A stretch of DNA of 64,000 bases from Jeotgalibacillus terrae (GTDB lineage: Bacteria > Bacillota > Bacilli > Bacillales > Jeotgalibacillaceae). The translations under genes were made by a program, and so were the position numbers. Positions 43,683-52,108 of this stretch are shown piece after piece. Under the pieces are notes generated by a model that saw only the letters and a program-made list of their open reading frames with translations, ran no database searches and had not been told where the DNA came from. The stretch covers positions 62,001 through 126,000 of the forward strand of contig NZ_JAFBDK010000007.1 of NCBI RefSeq assembly GCF_016908195.1, written 5' to 3'. The stretch's first letter is position 1. Every line of letters starts with the position of its first letter.

Positions 43683-44392
43683 TTGTGAAGAACTACATTG
43701 AAATGAGTAAGCACGCTGCCGGATTGGTTGGTGAATGCATACGAAGTCATGAGGATCCGGTGCTTGGGCTCGCAACAGGAGGCACACCGGTCGGGATGTA
43801 TCAGCTGCTTGTCAGACAATATCGCGCAGGACTGATTTCATTTAAACATGTGAAGACATTTAACCTTGATGAATATATCGGGCTCGACCCAACTCATTCC
43901 AAAAGCTACCACAGGTATATGAATGAGCATTTGTTTTCTCACGTGGATATTCCAAGGGAACACACATTTATTCCAAACGGGATGGCGCCCAACCTTCAAA
44001 AAGAGTGCAGTCAATATGAGAAGCTTCTTAAGAAAATTGGCCCGCCAGACCTGCAGATTCTGGGTATTGGCGAGAACGGTCATATCGGCTTTAATGAGCC
44101 GGGCAGTGACTTCGATGGAAATACCCATGTGATCAGGCTTGCTGATTCCACGCGCGAGGCGAACGCACGCTACTTCCGTTCTGCTGAAGAAGTGCCGTCG
44201 CATGCGATTACAATGGGTGTAAAGTCTATCTTGCGCAGTAAAAAGATTGTCCTGCTCGCATCCGGGAAGAAGAAGGCAGAAGCCGTAAAGCGTCTTTTAG
44301 ACGGTGAGACGGACCCCGCGTTTCCTGCTTCAGCCTTATGTAATCATAAAGATGTTACACTGATCGTTGATAACGCCGCGATAAATAAATAA
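43670..44392 (+). CDS. nagB: Glucosamine-6-phosphate deaminase
   Basis: The 240-residue enzyme has GLATGGTPVGMYQ, FNLDEYIGL (catalytic Asp), GIGENGHIGFNEPGS and the C-terminal EAVKRLLDG. It turns GlcN-6-P into fructose-6-P and ammonia, completing the route from MurNAc or GlcNAc to glycolysis. AAGGAGG stands six or so bases before the ATG, inside the nagA end. It is the last gene of the nagAB operon. Confidence 0.96.
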   Translation: MDVVIVKNYIEMSKHAAGLVGECIRSHEDPVLGLATGGTPVGMYQLLVRQYRAGLISFKHVKTFNLDEYIGLDPTHSKSYHRYMNEHLFSHVDIPREHTFIPNGMAPNLQKECSQYEKLLKKIGPPDLQILGIGENGHIGFNEPGSDFDGNTHVIRLADSTREANARYFRSAEEVPSHAITMGVKSILRSKKIVLLASGKKKAEAVKRLLDGETDPAFPASALCNHKDVTLIVDNAAINK

Positions 44393-44495
44393 TGCTCAGT
44401 TTTCCAAAAAAATAAATATTCTGCAAAATTAGATATTTAGTCCTATCCTCATGTATAATAAAGGAGAAGATCGGTACAGGAGGTGGGACTTTCAT

Positions 44496-45650
44496 ATGTT
44501 CGATCCAATAACGCTTGGGGCAGTTTTATTTTTACTTGCGATCATTTCAGCTGTCGTCATGACGGTTACCTGGAAGATGAACCTCCAGGAAAGAGGACTT
44601 GGCATGTGGGCATGGGCTGCCATTATCGGCGGACTGGGCTTTCTTCCTTTGCCTTTTGCTTCATACATTGGATCTTATACTGTCGTACTGAATAACATTG
44701 CAACTATACTTGCTCCTATATTAATCCTTGAAGGCATTTTTAGATTCCGCGGTTACAGAGGAGAACGATTACGTTCTTACATATATTTATTAGTGATGCT
44801 TTATTCAACTGTGTTCATCATCATTCTAAGAGACGAGCCAAACGAGCGCTTCTTATTTTTCGATTCTTTGATGATTCTGATCTTCTATTTTTCTGCATTT
44901 TTTCTCCTGTGGAAATCAACTGGTATGGAACGAAAAATATATATGCTGTCCGCCGCAATATTTGTGCTGATTGGAACCTCTTTTGCAGGAAGATGGGTTT
45001 TAGCATGGAATGGCTCATTTGAAGCAAATCTTGATGCTCATCCATATACGAGTTATTTATTTTTTGTGGTCATCATATGGACACTCGGATGGACTTACGG
45101 CCTTAGTATTGCCGTTCATTATAGAAACCATAATCGTATCGTAAAGCTTGCGACGCATGATTACCTGACCGGACTTCCAAATAGAAAATACTTAAGCGAT
45201 TATATAGAACAGCTTTTTAAAGAGGAATCGAATGAATCCTTTGTCTTATTTTCTCTGGATTTAAATGGTTTCAAACAAATCAATGACACGTTTGGCCACA
45301 AAACAGGTGATGATGTGCTGATTAAAATGGCTGACTCACTGAGAGATTTCTCATGGCATCGTTACACGGCTGTCCGTCTTGGCGGAGACGAGTTTGTTGT
45401 CATTATTCATCAGCCTGTGGACGAGCAATCGATCTCAAGTATGAAACAGGAACTCAGAGTTGCGATTGAAAATGATAAGCTGATTGAACATGGTGTGATC
45501 AACCTGAAGATTTCCATTGGCCATGCTGCTTATCCCACTGACGGCCGGACACTCGATGAATTATTAGTGAAAGCTGATCATCAGATGTATCAGGAGAAAT
45601 CTCTTAGAAAACATCGTTCTGAAATTCATACAGCAGGCTATCAAATATGA
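44496..45650 (+). CDS. GGDEF diguanylate cyclase with N-terminal membrane region
   Basis: The 384-residue protein has six or seven hydrophobic segments in residues 1-215 and a GGDEF domain thereafter (HDYLTGLPNRKYL, DLNGFKQINDTFGHKTGDDVL, RLGGDEFVVII). The cyclase signature is intact; no EAL domain. It should make c-di-GMP in response to an unknown membrane signal. ATG at 44496 lies 12 bases after AGGAGG, a little far, but no nearer start exists. It is monocistronic and ends at a symmetrical terminator. Confidence 0.88.
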   Translation: MFDPITLGAVLFLLAIISAVVMTVTWKMNLQERGLGMWAWAAIIGGLGFLPLPFASYIGSYTVVLNNIATILAPILILEGIFRFRGYRGERLRSYIYLLVMLYSTVFIIILRDEPNERFLFFDSLMILIFYFSAFFLLWKSTGMERKIYMLSAAIFVLIGTSFAGRWVLAWNGSFEANLDAHPYTSYLFFVVIIWTLGWTYGLSIAVHYRNHNRIVKLATHDYLTGLPNRKYLSDYIEQLFKEESNESFVLFSLDLNGFKQINDTFGHKTGDDVLIKMADSLRDFSWHRYTAVRLGGDEFVVIIHQPVDEQSISSMKQELRVAIENDKLIEHGVINLKISIGHAAYPTDGRTLDELLVKADHQMYQEKSLRKHRSEIHTAGYQI

Positions 45651-45660
45651 ATCGATCGAC

Positions 45661-45716
45661 AAATTTCCCGGGAAATAGAGATTTTCATCTCGACATTTCT
45701 CCGGGAATTTTTTTAT
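45661..45716. terminator. Bidirectional terminator after the GGDEF gene
   Basis: AAATTTCCCGG and CCGGGAATTT arms plus an inner GAGAT/ATCTC pair form a long hairpin with seven T to the right. The convergent gene stops at 45713 inside it. Confidence 0.75.
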
Positions 45717-46078
45717 ATATTTCCTATAGGTTCTGCGGTTTCCTCAAATAGGTTGTGAATCAGCCACTTATGGTAAAAATACTCACCTGCAGTCAAAATC
45801 AAACCAGCTGCGAGTGCTTCACCAAAGATATCGTTATAGCCGAGCAGAACAAGTGTAAACCAGATCACAAGTGTCCCCAGAAGCAGATCACCAATCGTAC
45901 CAACCGTATTCCCCGCATTTCTGACAACCAGCATATCCCCGATATAAGCGACTACATAAAGCACAACAGCAACAATGGTTGAATCTGTAAACGATACCTC
46001 ATTGAAGCCTGTCAGTACAATCCAGATCACCGGAAACAATAACAGCGCTTTGATCAGCATTGATTTTCCATGGTTCAT
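45713..46078 (-). CDS. YndM-type DUF2512 membrane protein
   Basis: The 121-residue protein has four membrane segments and opens MNHGKSMLIKALLLFPVIWIVLTGFNEVSF, ending in EYFYHKWLIHNLF. Length, four-helix plan and the opening resemble DUF2512 (YndM) proteins of Bacillus, a family with no known function. ATG at 46078 has GGGGGTG six bases upstream; the longer open frame upstream lacks a ribosome site. It is divergent from mntA. Confidence 0.7.
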   Translation of the reverse strand: MNHGKSMLIKALLLFPVIWIVLTGFNEVSFTDSTIVAVVLYVVAYIGDMLVVRNAGNTVGTIGDLLLGTLVIWFTLVLLGYNDIFGEALAAGLILTAGEYFYHKWLIHNLFEETAEPIGNI

Positions 46079-46243
46079 GTCCAACACCCCCAATCCTGTC
46101 ACCTGATTAGTCTTTCCACAGGACTGAGAGTCATACTGATATTGAGTTGTCAGGAATGGGAGAAAATCCATGGCAGAAATGATGTGAATTGGCTGGGAAG
46201 TAATATGGTACACTATAGAAAATACCGGTCTGGAGGAGTCACT

Positions 46244-46642
46244 ATGGATCATATGAAACCTGTCATTAACAAATTAATTGAATCTCTTGATCCGGAATTC
46301 ATCCTGCTTTTCGGGTCCCGTGCCAGATCAACTGCCCGTGAAACAAGTGATTACGATATCGCTTATTATCCGGGAAAGCAAATTGCGCCGTTTGATCGTC
46401 TCATGTTAAAAAGCCAATTATCTGAACTGCTCGGTGCAGAAGCAGATCTGGTAGACCTCAGAAAAATTGATACAGTTTTTGCTGCTCAAGTGTATTATGA
46501 CGGGAAATGTATATATACAAAAAACGAGGACCTTTACCATAAAGAAAAAATTAAAAGTCTGGCTATGTATGTAGAGTTAAATGAAATGCGAATGAATATA
46601 TTGAAAGATGTCGAACAGCGGGGGCGTGTATATGAAGAGTGA
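46244..46642 (+). CDS. mntA: MntA-type antitoxin, minimal nucleotidyltransferase
   Basis: The 132-residue protein has the MNT motif G24-S25-x10-D36-Y-D38 (GSRARSTARETSDYD) of the pol-beta superfamily. In HEPN/MNT pairs the MntA enzyme adds AMP units to a Tyr of the HEPN toxin and silences it. GGAGG lies eight bases before the ATG; the longer frame upstream is not needed. The stop lies within the hepT gene (11-base overlap), the usual coupled TA arrangement. Confidence 0.88.
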   Translation: MDHMKPVINKLIESLDPEFILLFGSRARSTARETSDYDIAYYPGKQIAPFDRLMLKSQLSELLGAEADLVDLRKIDTVFAAQVYYDGKCIYTKNEDLYHKEKIKSLAMYVELNEMRMNILKDVEQRGRVYEE

Positions 46643-47039
46643 TGTGATCGTGAATAAGGTGTCATCAATTGAACGCTGCATCCGTCGTGTAAGAGAAGTG
46701 TATGATCAAAACCCGGAAAACCTTGAAGATTTCACCAAGCAGGATAGTATCGTTCTTAATATTCAACGGGCCTGTCAGGTATCGATTGATTTAGCATTAC
46801 ACGTTGTCCAGATGAAAAAGCTCGGAATACCAAAAACCAGCCGCGAAGCATTCGATTTTTTGGAAAAAGCAGAATACCTCAGCCCGGAAATTTCCGCTAC
46901 CTTAAAAGCGATGGTTGGATTCAAAAATATTGCAGTCCATGAATATCAGGAACTGGCATTGGATATTTTACAGTCCATTATTGAAGAACACCTGAACGAT
47001 TTTACTACTTTTACTGCCCAGATACTGAAAATGAAATAG
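46632..47039 (+). CDS. hepT: HepT-type HEPN toxin (DUF86 ribonuclease)
   Basis: The 135-residue helical protein matches DUF86 HepT: VLNIQRACQVSIDLALHVV, then GFKNIAVHEYQ. The HEPN RNase motif RX4-6H with a following Tyr is normally R-N-x-x-x-H-x-Y. Here the Arg is Lys (K98-NIAV-H103-E-Y105), while His and the AMP-accepting Tyr remain. The change may weaken the nuclease. GGGGG precedes the ATG. It ends at a strong terminator, so mntA-hepT is a self-contained module. Confidence 0.85.
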   Translation: MKSDVIVNKVSSIERCIRRVREVYDQNPENLEDFTKQDSIVLNIQRACQVSIDLALHVVQMKKLGIPKTSREAFDFLEKAEYLSPEISATLKAMVGFKNIAVHEYQELALDILQSIIEEHLNDFTTFTAQILKMK

Positions 47040-47046
47040 TCCATAT

Positions 47047-47077
47047 GAAAAAGCCCGGCGCAACGCCGGGCTTTTTC
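47047..47077. terminator. Bidirectional terminator after hepT
   Basis: GAAAAAGCCCGGCG and CGCCGGGCTTTTTC form a perfect 14-pair stem around CAA between convergent genes. Confidence 0.92.
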
Positions 47078-47080
47078 ATA

Positions 47081-47524
47081 TTAACCGATTCTCTTCAACC
47101 GGCTCTGCTTCATAATCTGGCTGATTACCTCTGACAGTACAATACCCATCGCAATAGACCCTGATACCATAAATGCTTTTGCCGCATAGGAAAGTGCCAT
47201 ATTATAATCATTCGTTACAAATGAGCGCATTGCATTGTATGCAGTTCCGCCCGGTACAAGCGGAATAATACCGGATACGATATAGATAATAACAGGCGCT
47301 TTATAGACGCGGGAGAACACCTGACTGATCACAGCAATCATAAATGCTGCTGCCACAGTTGAAGGTACTTCCCCGATCCCCTGAAGCGTCAGGATGAAAA
47401 AGGCCATCCAGCCGAGCATCCCGACAAGTCCGCATTTCCAGAGTGCTTCTTTCGGTGCGTTAAAAATAATGCCGAATCCCGCAGCCGCAATGAAGCTTGT
47501 AACGACTTGAATCAAGATATCCAC
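47081..47524 (-). CDS. ThrE-type threonine/serine exporter, small subunit (DUF3815, YjjB-like)
   Basis: The 147-residue protein has four or five membrane segments with GIIPLVPGGTAYNAMRSFV, the family PGG motif. Together with the gene upstream it makes a split ThrE exporter (YjjB plus YjjP). It starts with GTG at 47524 behind GGGGGAGA, 15 bases after the upstream stop. The exported compound is not known in Bacillales. Confidence 0.85.
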   Translation of the reverse strand: MDILIQVVTSFIAAAGFGIIFNAPKEALWKCGLVGMLGWMAFFILTLQGIGEVPSTVAAAFMIAVISQVFSRVYKAPVIIYIVSGIIPLVPGGTAYNAMRSFVTNDYNMALSYAAKAFMVSGSIAMGIVLSEVISQIMKQSRLKRIG

Positions 47525-47539
47525 AGGTTCTCCCCCTTT

Positions 47540-48316
47540 CTATAATAATGTGACAACAACTGCAATTCCTGAACCAATCGCAAACGCGGTCAGGAAAGCT
47601 TCGGCTCCTTTGGATAATCCGGATATAAAATGACCTGCAATCAAGTCCCTGACTGCATTTGTAATCAAAAGTCCAGGCACAAGCGGCATGACTGAACCAA
47701 TAATAATCTTATCAAGCTCCTGTCCAAACCCCACCGCAACTGCACCGGCAGCGAGCAGTCCAATGACAAGCGCCGCCATAAACTCAGAGAAAAACTTAAT
47801 CAGGACAAGCTCATGAACGTATACAACACTTGCAAAGCCAAGTCCGCCAATAATCACTGCAGGAATAAAATCCGCCCATGACCCCTGAAACATCATGAGG
47901 AAACAGCCGCTTGAAACTGCAGCTGCAGCCACCCGCGTTTTATGAGAATACGTTTCATCATCTTTATAAATTCTTTTTAAAATACGATAAGCCTGTGCAA
48001 CGTCCAGCTCTCCATTTGCAATTCTGCGGGAGGTGCTGTTCACAAGCATCACTTTTTTCAAATCTGTGGTGCGGTCTGAAATCCGGATCAGCTTTGTCTT
48101 CGTCGGCTCTTCTGTCTCAATCGAAAACATGATGCCAGTCGGCGTGACATAGCTGTGGGATTCTTTAATCCCGTAATTCTTTGCGATCCGCATCATCGTA
48201 TCTTCCACGCGATATGTCTCCGCTCCGCTCTCAAGCATAATCTTTCCCGCAAGCAGACATACATCCATCATGTCATACTGCTCCTCGAGATACTGCTCCA
48301 TATCTTCAATCTCCAT
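47540..48316 (-). CDS. ThrE-type threonine/serine exporter, large subunit (DUF1212, YjjP-like)
   Basis: The 258-residue protein has a soluble N-terminal third (LAGKIMLESGAETYRVEDTMMRIA and TPTGIMFSIE, the DUF1212 opening) and five membrane segments with GSVMPLVPGLLITNAVRDLI. It is the partner of the following DUF3815 protein. GAGGTGGTGA precedes the ATG by about nine bases. The two genes form a two-gene operon. Confidence 0.85.
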   Translation of the reverse strand: MEIEDMEQYLEEQYDMMDVCLLAGKIMLESGAETYRVEDTMMRIAKNYGIKESHSYVTPTGIMFSIETEEPTKTKLIRISDRTTDLKKVMLVNSTSRRIANGELDVAQAYRILKRIYKDDETYSHKTRVAAAAVSSGCFLMMFQGSWADFIPAVIIGGLGFASVVYVHELVLIKFFSEFMAALVIGLLAAGAVAVGFGQELDKIIIGSVMPLVPGLLITNAVRDLIAGHFISGLSKGAEAFLTAFAIGSGIAVVVTLL

Positions 48317-48419
48317 CCCGTCACCACCTCCGTACCATTTCAGTGCTATTAGTGTAGCATGATTTATTTGGGGATGGGGAGGAAATTTCGGGTTGATTGT
48401 GGACAGTTTGAGGTGATGA

Positions 48420-48617
48420 CTACGGCTGTTTAAAAGGATGTGACATCAGGAGCGGAGGATCGCTACCGGAACGGCGTGAATTGCTGCCAGTTACCGTGTG
48501 TACCACTACCCCTGGGTCAAGAATGAATACCAGCTGAGCAGGAATTGCTACAACTTGATGCAAATATTTATCTTCACTATCCACACCATTTACCCACAAC
48601 TGTGTAAAAGTTTTCAT
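48420..48617 (-). CDS. Doubtful 65-residue ORF in the intergenic region
   Basis: An open frame of 65 codons starting KTFTQLWVNGVDSEDKYLHQ lies divergent from the HTH gene. No ribosome binding site precedes its ATG and I recognise no family. Its amino-acid mixture is not obviously random, so it could be a gene remnant. Apart from it, the 369 bases from 48317 to 48685 hold only the HTH promoter and operator. Confidence 0.25.
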   Translation of the reverse strand: MKTFTQLWVNGVDSEDKYLHQVVAIPAQLVFILDPGVVVHTVTGSNSRRSGSDPPLLMSHPFKQP

Positions 48618-48649
48618 TGACGAATATTTCAAATGGTGTAATATTACAC
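48617..48649 (+). promoter_or_regulatory. Promoter and palindromic operator of the HTH/PBP operon
   Basis: TTGACG at 48617 and a -10 near TAATAT (48639) form a SigA-type promoter. The -10 is buried in the perfect 14-base palindrome GTGTAATATTACAC (48636-48649), which suggests repression by the HTH protein encoded next. Confidence 0.55.
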
Positions 48650-48685
48650 TATAAGGAACTTTTTAATCTGACAGGGGTGAATTTT

Positions 48686-49153
48686 TTGAATAAAGAGCAG
48701 GTTATCCACATGATTGCGGAAAAGATGAAGTTAATTCGTGTAGAAAATGGTTATTCTCAGGACAAAATGGCTGACATCCTGGGGATATCTAAAAAAACAC
48801 TTGTTCAGATCGAGAAAGACCGTTCTCTCCCAGGATGGAATACAGTGGTTGCTATAACTGCCCTTTTTCATCAGAGTGAAGTGCTGCACCATACACTTGG
48901 AGATGAACCGCTTGAAGTCATCAGACTGGTTACATTTGAACATGCAGATGAGCCGGTCAGTCGTACGCTTGGCGGAAAAGTATGGTGGAAAGAGCTTCAC
49001 AATGCTGGTGAATACCGACTTCAGCAGAACGTCATCAGCAAGCATTACCGCATTCTGGATCAGAAGCATTTCAGATGGATCAGTACGTTTGATGAAAAAG
49101 AAGCCTATCTGAGATTGGAGGAATTGAATCATGGAAGAACGACCGAAGAATAA
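48686..49153 (+). CDS. XRE-type helix-turn-helix transcriptional regulator
   Basis: The 155-residue protein has an N-terminal HTH_3 domain: IAEKMKLIRVENGYSQDKMADILGISKKTLVQIEKDRSLPGWNTVVAI. The C-terminal 90 residues are an unknown, Trp- and Arg-rich domain. TTG at 48686 follows AGGGGTGA; upstream in-frame GTG overlaps it. Its 3' end overlaps the PstS-like gene by 23 bases, so the two proteins are made together, suggesting a regulator with its own membrane sensor. Confidence 0.8.
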   Translation: MNKEQVIHMIAEKMKLIRVENGYSQDKMADILGISKKTLVQIEKDRSLPGWNTVVAITALFHQSEVLHHTLGDEPLEVIRLVTFEHADEPVSRTLGGKVWWKELHNAGEYRLQQNVISKHYRILDQKHFRWISTFDEKEAYLRLEELNHGRTTEE

Positions 49154-50297
49154 TCTGCTACGAGCAATAGGTGTCATCTTTGTTGGTGTTGTTGGATTCT
49201 TTTTTGTCAGCTTTGCAAGTCTATACACGTTGCTGATCATCGGACAGCGTGAAATGATCATCCTGATTGTCGTAAGTGTAATTTTATACATATTATTTAT
49301 TCTCCGCTTTTTCCGGCTGCTTAAGGGTAAAAAACTTACCTATACGCTTATTGGAGTCATAGCAACTGTCCTTTTAACAATTGGCAGCATGGCCGCTTAT
49401 GACGCTTACCTTGTGAACATAACGAATTCTGCAGAGGTCGATCTGACTGAGTATGAGCCGTTTGAATCCGGTACAAAAGCCGTGTCAATGGATCGCGAAG
49501 CGTCATTGCATTTAGAAGAAGACTTACCAAAACTCGATGGTGCAACGGCACTGTATCCACTGTATTCAGCTTTTGTTCAGGCAGTTTATCCCGAGAATGA
49601 TTATCCACATGTGGGTAACTCAGTGGTTCTATCGACCAAGACCGATCATGCCTATCAAAGGCTCATCGATGAAGAAACAGACATCATTTTCACTGCAGGC
49701 CCCTCTGAAAGGCAGGAGCTTGCCGCAAAACGTGCAGGACACACATTCGAAATGACACCAATCGGACGTGAAGCTTTTGTGTTTTTTGTAAATGTGAATA
49801 ACCCTGTGGATTCTTTAACCACTGAAGAAATTCAGGACATATACTCCGGTAAGATCACAAACTGGAAAGATGTCGGCGGGGAGGATGAAGAAATCCAGGC
49901 ATTCCAGCGGCCGGATGACAGCGGCAGCCAGACTGCACTTGAGAAACTAATGTATGGCATTCCGATTATGGAAGCGCCCGGCGAAGAAATTGTAACCGGA
50001 ATGGGAGGCATTATTAAAGAGACATCTGATTATCGTAATCACGGTAACGCGATTGGCTTTTCTTACAGATTCTTTTCCACAGAAATGGTTCGGAATAGGG
50101 ATATCAAGCTGCTGGCCATTGACGGTGTTCATCCTTCAGCTGATTCGATTCGCAACGATAGTTATCCCCTTTCTGCTGAGTTCTATGCGATCACTGTAGG
50201 TGGACGTACTGAAAAAGAGCAGCAGCTGATTGACTGGATTTTGTCTGAGGAAGGCCAATGGATTGTGGAGGAGACAGGGTATGTGAGTGTGGAGTAA
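49131..50297 (+). CDS. Membrane-anchored PstS-like substrate-binding protein
   Basis: The 388-residue protein has three hydrophobic segments in residues 10-95 (none followed by a lipobox) and then an extracellular PBP-like domain: LDGATALYPLYSAFVQAVYP, DIIFTAGPSERQELAAKRAG, FVFFVNVNNPVDSLTTEEIQDIYSGKITNWKDVGG, QRPDDSGSQTALEKLM. These are PstS signature blocks for phosphate-type anions. No transporter genes adjoin it. Overlap with the HTH gene suggests a sensor role rather than uptake. GGAGG precedes the ATG by nine bases. Confidence 0.8.
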   Translation: MEERPKNNLLRAIGVIFVGVVGFFFVSFASLYTLLIIGQREMIILIVVSVILYILFILRFFRLLKGKKLTYTLIGVIATVLLTIGSMAAYDAYLVNITNSAEVDLTEYEPFESGTKAVSMDREASLHLEEDLPKLDGATALYPLYSAFVQAVYPENDYPHVGNSVVLSTKTDHAYQRLIDEETDIIFTAGPSERQELAAKRAGHTFEMTPIGREAFVFFVNVNNPVDSLTTEEIQDIYSGKITNWKDVGGEDEEIQAFQRPDDSGSQTALEKLMYGIPIMEAPGEEIVTGMGGIIKETSDYRNHGNAIGFSYRFFSTEMVRNRDIKLLAIDGVHPSADSIRNDSYPLSAEFYAITVGGRTEKEQQLIDWILSEEGQWIVEETGYVSVE

Positions 50298-50316
50298 AGC
50301 ACTTTAACCTGTACGC

Positions 50317-50352
50317 AAAAAAGCTGCCCGGATCAACTCCGGACAGCTTTTT
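50317..50352. terminator. Bidirectional terminator after the PstS-like gene
   Basis: AAAAAGCTGCCCGG and CCGGACAGCTTTTT arms (one mismatch) with T-rich ends lie between convergent genes. AGCACTTTAACC at 50299-50309 just before it resembles a worn repeat arm. Confidence 0.85.
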
Positions 50353-50357
50353 TTCAT

Positions 50358-51356
50358 CTATTCCCCGGCAACCTTCACCAGCACGCGGCCGCGGATTTTA
50401 CTTTCAATAATATCAGTCATCGCCTGCGGAACGTCTTCAAGCGCTACTTCACGATCCACCAGTTCTTCAAGCATGGAAGGCTTTAGATCAGAGCCGAGAC
50501 GCTTCCAGATCTGTTCCCGCAGAGGCATTGCACAGTAGGCGGAATCCACACCGAGCAGACTGACACCCCGCAGGATAAATGGATGCACAGTGGCCGGTAC
50601 TTTAGTTCCGCCAGTCAGGCCGCTGACTGCAACCGCCCCGTTTTGCTTCATTTTACTCAGCACAGAAGCCAGACTGTCACCGCCGACAGGATCTACAGCT
50701 CCAGCCCAGATTCCTTTGTTAAGCGGTCTGATTTTCCCGCCATCATACACCTCATCACGCGAAATGACTTTACTCGCGCCAAGAGATTTTAAATAATCAT
50801 GTTCCGATGATTTACCAGTACTCCCAGCCACCTCATACCCTTTTGCTGCGAGCATCGCGACAGCCATACTGCCAACACCGCCAGTTGCACCGGTAACGAG
50901 TACTTCACCTGATTCAGGCGTGACATCCTCTTTTTCAAGCCTATGTACAGACAGTGCTGCTGTGAAGCCAGCTGTCCCGAAGATCATTGCCTCTCTTAAT
51001 GAAAGTCCTTCTGGCAATGGCACCACCCAGTCTGCCGGGATCCGCGCATATTCACTGTACCCGCCAAAATGCGTCACACCGATGTCATAGCTCGTCGCAA
51101 TGACCTGATCCCCTTTTTGAAAACGGCTGTCTTCTGACGACTCAACCGTTCCTGAAAGATCAATTCCCGGTATAAATGGATAGGACTGAACGATTTTGCC
51201 ATCTTTTAATCCGGCCAGTCCATCTTTAAAATTAACGCTTGAATACGCCACTTTAATCAGCACTTCACCTTCTGGCAGCTGATCTTCCCTTACATCCGTC
51301 AATTTTGCTTCGACCTGATCATCTTTTAAGTCAACCATTACCGCTTTAAATGTCAT
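50358..51356 (-). CDS. MDR quinone oxidoreductase / acrylyl-CoA reductase (YhdH/AcuI-like)
   Basis: The 332-residue protein lacks zinc ligands, and has SSVNFKDGLAGLKDGKIVQSYPFIPGIDLSG, GTAGFTAALSVHRLE, VLVTGATGGVGSMAVAMLAAKGYEV and ILRGVSLLGVDSAYC, the pattern of the YhdH/AcuI branch that reduces acryloyl-CoA or quinones with NADPH. ATG at 51356 is chosen for GAGGAGG eight bases upstream; an open frame of 21 codons overlaps the next gene. It lies directly downstream of the DNA glycosylase gene, 20 bases apart. Confidence 0.88.
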   Translation of the reverse strand: MTFKAVMVDLKDDQVEAKLTDVREDQLPEGEVLIKVAYSSVNFKDGLAGLKDGKIVQSYPFIPGIDLSGTVESSEDSRFQKGDQVIATSYDIGVTHFGGYSEYARIPADWVVPLPEGLSLREAMIFGTAGFTAALSVHRLEKEDVTPESGEVLVTGATGGVGSMAVAMLAAKGYEVAGSTGKSSEHDYLKSLGASKVISRDEVYDGGKIRPLNKGIWAGAVDPVGGDSLASVLSKMKQNGAVAVSGLTGGTKVPATVHPFILRGVSLLGVDSAYCAMPLREQIWKRLGSDLKPSMLEELVDREVALEDVPQAMTDIIESKIRGRVLVKVAGE

Positions 51357-51376
51357 ACTCGTTTCCTCCTCTTCAT

Positions 51377-51967
51377 TTACCTTGAAATATACGGATTGCC
51401 TTTTACAAAAAAGCGCCATGGATAATCACGCGCTTCTCCTGTATTATCAATCCCGATCCGCGGACCTGTCATCACTTCAAATTCACGATCTTCCCATCCT
51501 TCAAAAATCTGCAGCGGCGGCACTGTGTAATGGGATCCATAATCACTCATCGCAATCCCAAGCGCCTTCGTGAGCTTTCCGGGCCCATTCGTCCACTCAA
51601 CCTGCTTTCTTCCCGGCCGCCTTGCCTCCATTAAATGAAGTCCTTCAACCGGTTCAACCGCCCGAATCAGCACAGCCTGCGGAGTGTCCACCTCAGATGC
51701 CACAACATTCACAAGCGTATGTGTATGCATTTGATACGTATACACAGAACCAGCCTTCCCAAACATAATCTCAGTCCGGCGCGTCCGGCGGTTGCCATAA
51801 CTATGCGCCGCCCGGTCTTCAGCACCCATATACGCCTCCGTCTCTACAATAATACCGGAAGCCCTGCCCTCAGACGTCTCCTTCACAAGCAACTTCCCAA
51901 TCAAAGCCTCCGCAAGCTCAAGTGCAGATCGCTCATAAAAAGACTGCGCCAGTGGTTTCATGATCAT
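51377..51967 (-). CDS. 3-methyladenine DNA glycosylase (AAG/MPG family)
   Basis: The 196-residue enzyme has the AAG landmarks: YERSALELAEALIGKLLV, GIIVETEAYMGAEDRAAHSYGNRRTRRTEIMFGKAGSVYTY and NGPGKLTKALGI. It excises alkylated and deaminated purines. ATG at 51967 follows GAAAG; ATG at 51961 is an alternative. The ribosome site is weak. The reductase gene follows closely and may be co-transcribed. Confidence 0.92.
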   Translation of the reverse strand: MIMKPLAQSFYERSALELAEALIGKLLVKETSEGRASGIIVETEAYMGAEDRAAHSYGNRRTRRTEIMFGKAGSVYTYQMHTHTLVNVVASEVDTPQAVLIRAVEPVEGLHLMEARRPGRKQVEWTNGPGKLTKALGIAMSDYGSHYTVPPLQIFEGWEDREFEVMTGPRIGIDNTGEARDYPWRFFVKGNPYISR

Positions 51968-52060
51968 CACACACTTTCTTTTGGTATACTTTTGTCTTTC
52001 CCTATGTGGTTCGTGGTTAAAACACGGGTGATGTAAGCAGCATGAATATCACAACGCAAA

Positions 52061-52096
52061 AAAACACCCGCTCCTCAAAAGAGAAGCGGGTGTTTT
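52061..52096 (-). terminator. Terminator of the cold-shock gene
   Basis: AAAACACCCGCTTCTC and its near complement form a 15-pair stem (one mismatch) with TTTT loop, followed by T on the minus strand. Only 90 bases without a gene separate it from the glycosylase start. Confidence 0.9.
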
Positions 52097-52108
52097 GGAA
52101 GTGTAAAA

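Noticed and set aside
50299-50309. AGCACTTTAACC near 50.3 kb as another palindromic repeat copy
   Set aside because: Only one short, imperfect arm is present; not enough to call an element.
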